The notes beneath the pieces are model-generated. The model was not told where the DNA came from. It did no database searches and saw only the letters and a program-made list of their open reading frames with translations. Positions 57,665 to 64,000 of a DNA stretch of 64,000 nucleotides are shown here, piece after piece. Position numbers and translations under genes: made by a program. Position 1 is the stretch's first letter. Each line of letters begins with the position of its first letter. This DNA is from Diorhabda sublineata (lineage: Eukaryota > Arthropoda > Insecta > Coleoptera > Chrysomelidae). The stretch covers positions 9,066,709-9,130,708 of the forward strand of contig NC_079476.1 of NCBI RefSeq assembly GCF_026230105.1, given 5' to 3'.

Positions 57665-58015
57665 AATTTGAGATAAGAACTGAACTTATCCACCTCCTTA
57701 ATAATATATTATGCCCTTATTGAGTTGCATCTCCGATATGCCCCTCCCTTCGGGGGTACTGTGGTGAGACTCAATTTGAGCGAATCCTCAAACTACAGAA
57801 GAGAGCTGTTAGATATTTACTCGAGCTAAACTCTTCCTTCCTTATTGATCTTTGAATCCGTTTGCCTAATTAGTAAGCACTCTTCTCGAATTTCAGAAAA
57901 ATCGTTGCACTTAGTTAAGGCTCAATATTTTAGAATGCAAAAAATGCACTCTCCAATTGAAATTGAATCAATATAATCTTTTCCCATATTCCGAAATAAT
58001 TTCTCTCTTCTTTAA
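57665..58015 (+). pseudogene. CR1/Jockey-like reverse transcriptase C-terminal fragment
   Basis: The same family as the 26- and 36-kb elements, here on the plus strand: LIELHLRYAPPFGGT, LPSLLIFESVCL, and the terminal part SPIEIESI. Only the thumb region is left. Confidence 0.72.
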
Positions 58016-58019
58016 AATA

Positions 58020-61000
58020 TTTATTTTCTACATCCTATCTTCAAAGTATTTCACTGCTTTGTAGTGCTTAAAGCGATTATGGTTAGAGTGAAAAAAAAAT
58101 AAAAAAGTGCCATAATGTTATTAGGTTATTATAACCTATCCTTATTTCGAGCTTTCAATACAGTTGATTGCAATTCATCCACACCTTTTTTGAAGAAAAA
58201 TTTGATTTTGATATGACAACACGAACTGATTTGTCTTCAATCAGTAATTCAATTTGTTTTAATTCAGTAGTGGCTTTCGATTATTATTGTTAAGACGGAA
58301 AGTGAAGATCCCGAGTTTAAAATATGTACTCCCGAAAAAAAATTGGAAAAAGCTTTACAGAACGCGAGCTATTAGCTTATTTTGAAGAATTCTATCCCAA
58401 TTGAGAAGAAATTATCAGGATACCGTTAAAAGTCACCGAGAAACTCGAATTTTTTATCGCGCGTTCAATTTGAAGCCACATAATAAGCGATCGGCAGCGT
58501 ACTCGCGTTGCGCAATCATGTATTAACAAATGTGTTGACATTGTCCGTCTAAATAATCTCTGCCGAGGGTTTATTGTCATCCATAACCTGCCATTACGCA
58601 GAGCTCTTAATTAAGGGCTAAAAAATGTTGGGAAAAAAGTTGAGCGCGGGAACTGTATCGATTTTTCGGGAGACACTTTTCAATCGTCTCTGCCAATAGT
58701 TTTTTGTACGACTAAACCTCGGTCATTGCTTTACCGCTGTTAGTTGAGACCTTAAGAATGTTTCTCAACAATTTTTACGTGGAAACCGTTTCGAGATTTC
58801 TCGCAAGTTTTACAACGTGGAAAAACGGCAGACATTTTCATACGCAAACGTTTCGCACCGGCAGAGTAGTCATCTAATGATATAGTAGGGTTTTACTTAC
58901 AACTTTCAGGCTCTGATCTTGGGAACCGTTTCGAGTCGTTTTTATATAGTCTGTATCTTCGATTTTCACGTAAACATGTCCATAGCTTTCATAATTGATC
59001 CAGACTCTCTCGAAGCGCCTGCTAAAGCTTTAGGCATTATTTTGGCGAACGAACGCAACAGGAGTGCTATCGATCCTCGTCATTGATTTATTCTATATTC
59101 ATCTACTCACGTCTTTTAACTCGCATTGGGGAAAACGACACAGAGTGAATCAAGTGAAGGCGAGAGGAGGTGAGCGTACTGTCCACACTTGCGGCCCTCG
59201 CGAAGTTTTGCAGAGAGTCTGGGTTGGGTATCAAAAGGGTCGGTATAAAGTAATGAAACTTTGTATCAAAAGCTTCTGTCAATACCCGAAGAATTACGTC
59301 ACATTAAAGTCTCGATATCATATCGTTACAAGTGGTCTCGCCTTGCTTCCTTATAAATAATGATTATGGATTTTATATTTTCCCTATTTAATGATTTTAT
59401 AGGATTAAGGAAGACTGTAGTCGATATTGGGCGTCCTACAAGTAGCAAATTTCTAGCCGATAATATTCACCATTATTATTCTCTAGCTTGGAATAGACAC
59501 ATATATTCAACTGAGAATAAGGTAAGCCATCGATCTATCACAAAGATTCATTCAAACTTGAAATATGAAAATCTGCGACGGCATCTTAATATTAGTAAAA
59601 ATAGATGCAATAACAAATTGAAGAAAAAATATAACGAAATCATACTCGGTTATTAAGTTTCATAAAATTTACAACAATATATTTCGCAGACATTGACAAG
59701 GTTTTATATTTTGTAAAAATATTGTTTTTAATGTGGACCTTTCCTTGTTATTCTAATAAAAACTGAAATTAAGCGAGATCCAAAAACCAGACACTTAGGT
59801 TTCTCTCTACATGGTCCCGTTATCCACAATAATATTTTTCAAAACGCCCCAGAAAGACAAGACGAAAACGAAACCATAACCTTGTAGACGGTCGATGGCC
59901 AGAATGACAATTTCCAATCGGTAATTGTTACCATCAAATCAAATTATTAAAGTGCAAATTGTGGCTTTTATCTGATAAAAGTGGATAGAAAAAGTCAAAA
60001 TATTTTGTTACATGGAACAAAATAATGGAATAATCGTATTTTCGTCGGTCCTTGATAAATGTGCGTTGTTTCAACTCAGTCTGACGTTTTGAAGTGAATT
60101 AAAAAAATATTTCATTACATAGATACTTCCATAACCAAAAAAATAGCATGTGTTAAAAAACAGCTAGATTTGATGTGGATAAATTTCCCCTCATCACTTA
60201 CCAACACAAAAATCAATAGAACTGACAATTTATGATGGAGCTTTTTCTCCAAAAAACTCAAACTCCTGAGAAAAATGGTTTATTCCTGTGTGCAGTATTT
60301 TCAAATATGAAAGAATTAACTTCTATAGAAAAATAAAACGTTTTTTGTAATTTAAAAAAGCAATAGATGTAGGAAAATATCTTATCACACATATTTGTTT
60401 TTTTGTGAATAAATATTTTTTTATGCTCTTAAGACTCTATTAAAAAATATTGTTTGCTTACCTTATGTATAATCACAAACAACAACACTATCTAGTCATG
60501 CGGGATTGCTATTATGCTTTTAAACGATTATATCTTATCTTACACACAATCAAATTAATAATAAAAATCTGATAATCTAGCGATTCATAGTCACTGTTTA
60601 AAATTAAATCGTGATGTAGATAACTTGAAATTAATTGCAAGACAAGTACCTACTCGATTTAACAGAAAATGGAATTTTGTCGGCTTTCATAAAAGTATAA
60701 ATAATAAGTTGATTGAAAAAACAAATCCTATGCTGGAAACATTGGAAAAAACAAATTTTTCTTCCATGCCTTCTTGCACAAGCATCTATTTTCCGGTGAA
60801 TATATATCACGGTTTTGTTCTCAATACTCAATGTTAAGTTGAGTAAGATCGGGAATCACTGAAGTTTGTTTAAGATCATTTTGAGTAATCCAAAGTCATT
60901 GCATAATGTCTGATATCACTCAGCTGTATTATTGATACATGAAAACATCAGAATTGAAGCTCTAGGTGGAGCGATCGCAACTATTGGTAATAAGATAATA

Positions 61001-61100
61001 AGATAAGGGTGCATATCAAACTATACACTTTTCTATTGTTAAAATACTTATTTATGCCGTGCTATTTTTGATTCGGCTGTCCCTAAATTTGCTAAACAAA
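58020..61100. other. No gene recognised
   Basis: Three open frames (59,064-59,360, 59,360-59,656 and 60,625-60,837, all plus) have no domain I know. The second is basic (SITKIHSNLKYENLRRHLNI) and the first contains a higher-GC part. Composition around 58.4-59.3 kb is less AT-rich than its surroundings, which hints at an unidentified insert. Confidence 0.35.
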
Positions 61101-61109
61101 TGTGCCTCT

Positions 61110-62170
61110 TCACTGGGATACTTTCAACCATGAAGTGGGGCAGTTTGAATCACATGTAAATTGAGATAAGAAAACGTCTGTTTTGTCTGTTTGAAATGTA
61201 GTGTTAGTGATCTCATCATTTCTTTTATTTCCGAGATTTGATGTCCACCAAACATAGCAATAAGTTTTGAAAGTTTCAAGCACCCCTACATCCAGGGGCT
61301 GTATTTTGTGTACAATGTGTGTTGAAAACATGATTATACCATTTTCCTTACAGATGACAGCTCGTACTTTTGTATTATATTCATAATTGTTCAACAGTTC
61401 AACCTTTTGAACAATTAGTGTTTCTCTGAATGGATTTCAGAACATTAACAAATAGATCTGTCATCCAGCATTACTAAATAGAGGTGCATTAGTTAGTAAC
61501 TCTCCAGGGTGGCGTGTTCTGGAAAAAAATATAAAAGGAAGGCAATTCATCGTCTTATACTTTTATTATACCCAGTTTACTCCATTCTGCAGAAACCGCT
61601 AGGTTGTTTTGTTCTTTTTTCCTGGTAGAAACTATTTTTATTGGTTTCAAAACAGTTGTTAACTCAGACTCATCTACGTTAAATATTTGTTCAGGTTTTA
61701 AGCTGTACTTCGTAAGCACTAAAATATAATTTTCAAAAAACTTATAAACAGTTACTCTGTTAAAAGATACTGCCCTTTCAAACTAGTATTTTCAGGTTAC
61801 CGTGACACTATTTTGTCTTTATTTCTATCCATAAAGGACTTGAATCAATCTATTCCAGCTTTCTCATTAATATGCTACTGATCAAGACTCATAAACAGAA
61901 CAAAATTTATTACTATTGTCCACGTTTAATTTTAATAAATTAAAGGCTTTTTAGGTAAACCTTAGCTTTCCATATACCGGTATAGAAGAATACCATTTGT
62001 ATAATTTTTTTGGGTGAGGTAGATATTTTTGGAATGTTTGTCGAGCATTACCATAGGTATCTGAAAAAAATGTAGGGTCACTGCAAATGCTATCACTTGT
62101 TGCTCGTACTGACGATATATTTTTAGTCTGACCACGAAAATGTATTATTGCAACATTTTAACAGAGCAAG
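61110..62170 (-). pseudogene. pogo/Tigger-type transposase, degenerate
   Basis: Reading leftward: GIDWFKSFMDRNKDKIVSR (CENP-B-type DNA-binding end), PENTSLKG, EQIFNVDESELTTVLKP (first catalytic Asp), a LLNNYEYN block in place of LLDNHESH (second Asp changed to Asn), then 61110-61394 open with KENGIIMFSTHIVHKIQPLD and VGVLETFK. Lacks intact catalytic residues; frame breaks near 61,400 and 61,780. It is a different copy from the one at 1.8 kb and on the other strand. Confidence 0.82.
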
Positions 62171-62492
62171 AAAATAATTGATAGACTATTTATTAGCATA
62201 ACGGTCAGATTACGTAGGTTAAGTTAGTAGAGCTTTTTCTGAAGAACTGTATCACATATATTCAGGAATTAAGTGCTTTTTATGTGCTAATTATGTGGTG
62301 GATTTGAATATTTTCTGCTCTTATAGATTTTTCAGTCAAGGGTCAAGCTGAATGAGCATTATTCGACAAAAGAATTTTACGAGAAATATCCTTGCATAGG
62401 AATTACTTCATTTTTACTTGGTACTAATGTGTTGAATTGAAAAAAATATATAATTATTTTTTCTGAAAATATTAACAAATTTCCGCCTTAGC

Positions 62493-63131
62493 TAGTCAAG
62501 TTAGCAGAAAACTAGCTTCATAAAATATCGTAACAAAAAACAATTACCATATAAATTACGTGCTCTTTATGTGCTAATTAAATTATTAACTTAGAATTTT
62601 TGAGCTTTTTCGGAAATAGGAAATTTTGAAGATTCTACCCATTCGTGACTAGTAAGGGGTGCTATTATATCAGGAATGACTAATATCGAAATGCTAAGTG
62701 CACAGATTTTACGTGCTTATCCGGCGAGCAGAGCACTAGTCTGAAATAACATTGAATCGAAAAACTGATTGCATACGAATTATGTGATCGTTAAATCCTT
62801 TGGTCAAAATTTTTGGTTTTTTTTTTTTTGGAAATAGGAAATTTTGACGATTCTGCCTATTCGCCCATTTTAAGGATCATATATTGAAAACCCGAAAAAC
62901 ACATAAAAAGCACGTAATTCCTGTGCACTACGCATTTAGATAGAGTCATTCCTGATATAGCACACCTCACTAGACACGAATGGGCAGAATCTTCAAAATT
63001 TCCTATTTCTTAAAAAACCCCAAAATTCTGGGCCAAGTTTTTAATTAGCACATAAAGAGCACGTAATTTATATGGTAATTGTTTTTTGTTACGATATTTT
63101 ATTAAGCTAGTTTTCTTCTAGCTTGACTAGC
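62493..63131. repeat. Large palindromic (foldback) element
   Basis: Arms of about 195 bp: 62,493-62,690 and 62,935-63,131. The outer ~85 bp are nearly identical (ACGTGCTCTTTATGTGCTAA against TTAGCACATAAAGAGCACGT). The inner parts share GGAAATTTTGAAGATTCT with more differences. A third partial copy of the inner block lies at 62,825-62,870. Confidence 0.85.
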
Positions 63132-63246
63132 ACCTTCAAAAGTTGAAGAAATTCTTAGTGGCCAATTAAATGAAGAAGAAAGTGAAGAATCAGAAAATGA
63201 AAACCGTTATCATATAGATGAAATTGATTTCGGTGATTATCAATAA
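63131..63246 (+). other. Short acidic open stretch
   Basis: Reads SKVEEILSGQLNEEESEESE and ends HIDEIDFGDYQ-stop. The acidic composition recalls ends of transposase or regulatory proteins. It directly abuts the foldback element and has no clear start, so it may be the tail of a disrupted coding region. Confidence 0.3.
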
Positions 63247-63249
63247 ACA

Positions 63250-64000
63250 TATTAAGTTTGAGAATAAAATCCTGTTAATTATATCAATATTATTTTATTG
63301 TTTCAAATATCTAAAATAAAAATTCCTTAAATAATATTCTTTTAAATCTAAGCAGAGAAAAAGACATCTTGTTTGACAAAAAGCATTTACTCCAAAATAA
63401 ATGTATTAAACATTGTACATTTTGGAGTAGATGCTAATATACTTTATGCACTTCAAGATGATATGCGAGATTTTTCCGGCAGTTTTTGAGTGCGCATACC
63501 AAGCTATTTTTAAAAATTACATAAAAATGGATAAAATAAAATAGTTTTCGGCAGAATGGAGAAATTTTAGCCTTCTTCACACACTTCAAATAGGTATGCC
63601 AGATCCTTCCGGCAAGAAAAAGTGGTTTGCGAGATTTTTTTCTAAAATCCAATAAAATTTACTGTGGAATACAAAAAAAAAATAATATTCGCGATGACGG
63701 TAAAACATTTTTCCATTATTTTAATAATATTTTTTTACATTGTTTCGGCAATAGGAATCCACGCATACCGAGCTTTATTCCTATACTTATGTTCTATTTA
63801 TTTAAATTAGAATTTTTTGATTCCACTATGACGAAACTTTCAGTGTTACCGGCTCCTGGACTACTATCCAAGGATCTTTCTCATAAAATTTCTTTTCGAA
63901 TGATGCACTGCCAGCTTGTCACGTATATGCAGCACATTCTAAATGTTGTTTTTTTTACAAGATCAACAAGAGCACAAAATATTTGAATCCGGCACATAAT
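63250..64000. other. Nothing recognised
   Basis: AT-rich; open frames on both strands lack domain motifs. Confidence 0.35.

Noticed and set aside
60180..60215. Donor-like ACTTACC on the minus strand, considered as end of an upstream first exon
   Set aside because: No ATG-initiated frame of correct phase leads into it.
1..64000. CRISPR arrays, tRNA, rRNA, prophage, operons, toxin-antitoxin systems
   Set aside because: Nothing in the sequence supports them; the DNA is eukaryotic and repeats are transposon-derived.

Overview
The window is strongly AT-rich eukaryotic DNA from an arthropod, very probably an insect. The evidence is split genes with GT/AG introns, peritrophin-type chitin-binding domains, and a transposon population of mariner, Tc1, pogo/Tigger, RTE-like and CR1/Jockey-like retroelements, Helitron and Penelope. 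A beetle would fit, but the sequence does not decide the order. No rRNA, tRNA, CRISPR array, operon or prokaryotic gene was seen.

The one host gene I can support lies on the minus strand and covers almost the whole window (about 56.54 kb down to at least 5.43 kb, running off the left edge). It encodes a secreted, modular, mucin-like peritrophin. Its parts, in transcript order, are: a signal-peptide exon; two chitin-binding (CBM14/peritrophin-A) exons; Thr-rich linker exons; then repeated modules of chitin-binding exon plus linker pair; and a final visible linker at 5.4 kb. Sixteen exons are placed. Every junction that can be checked is phase 1, so each internal exon is a whole-frame cassette. 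Six CBM14 domains share one cysteine spacing. Nine of the linkers are 36-nt exons and one is an 18-nt micro-exon. The likely role is chitin binding in the peritrophic matrix or another chitinous extracellular layer, with O-glycosylated spacers.

The introns are filled with transposon remains. From left to right: 1.0-3.3 kb, a MITE and a pogo pseudogene; 5.9-6.4 kb, a foldback repeat; 7.1-10.2 kb, two nested non-LTR retroelements; 10.9-11.1 kb, a Tigger remnant; 13.4 kb, an RNase H remnant; 14.3 and 16.8 kb, MITEs; 17.4-20.4 kb, Helitron and Penelope pieces and a repetitive arthropod protein; 21.58-22.25 kb, a mariner. Next, 21.85-28.97 and 28.97-40.32 kb form a tandem segmental duplication that copied one chitin-binding exon and one linker pair. 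Then 41.4-48.8 kb is a three-layer nest: an RTE-like element inside a mariner-like element inside a Helitron helicase. Finally, 49-54 kb holds mariner/Tc1 pieces, 55.8-56.5 kb a reverse-transcriptase fragment, 57.7 kb a CR1-like piece, 61.1-62.2 kb a pogo pseudogene and 62.5-63.1 kb a large palindrome.

The transposons and the gene interact at one clear place. A breakpoint inside a mariner copy started the 7-kb duplication that gave the gene an extra binding module. The duplicated binding exons differ only at synonymous sites.
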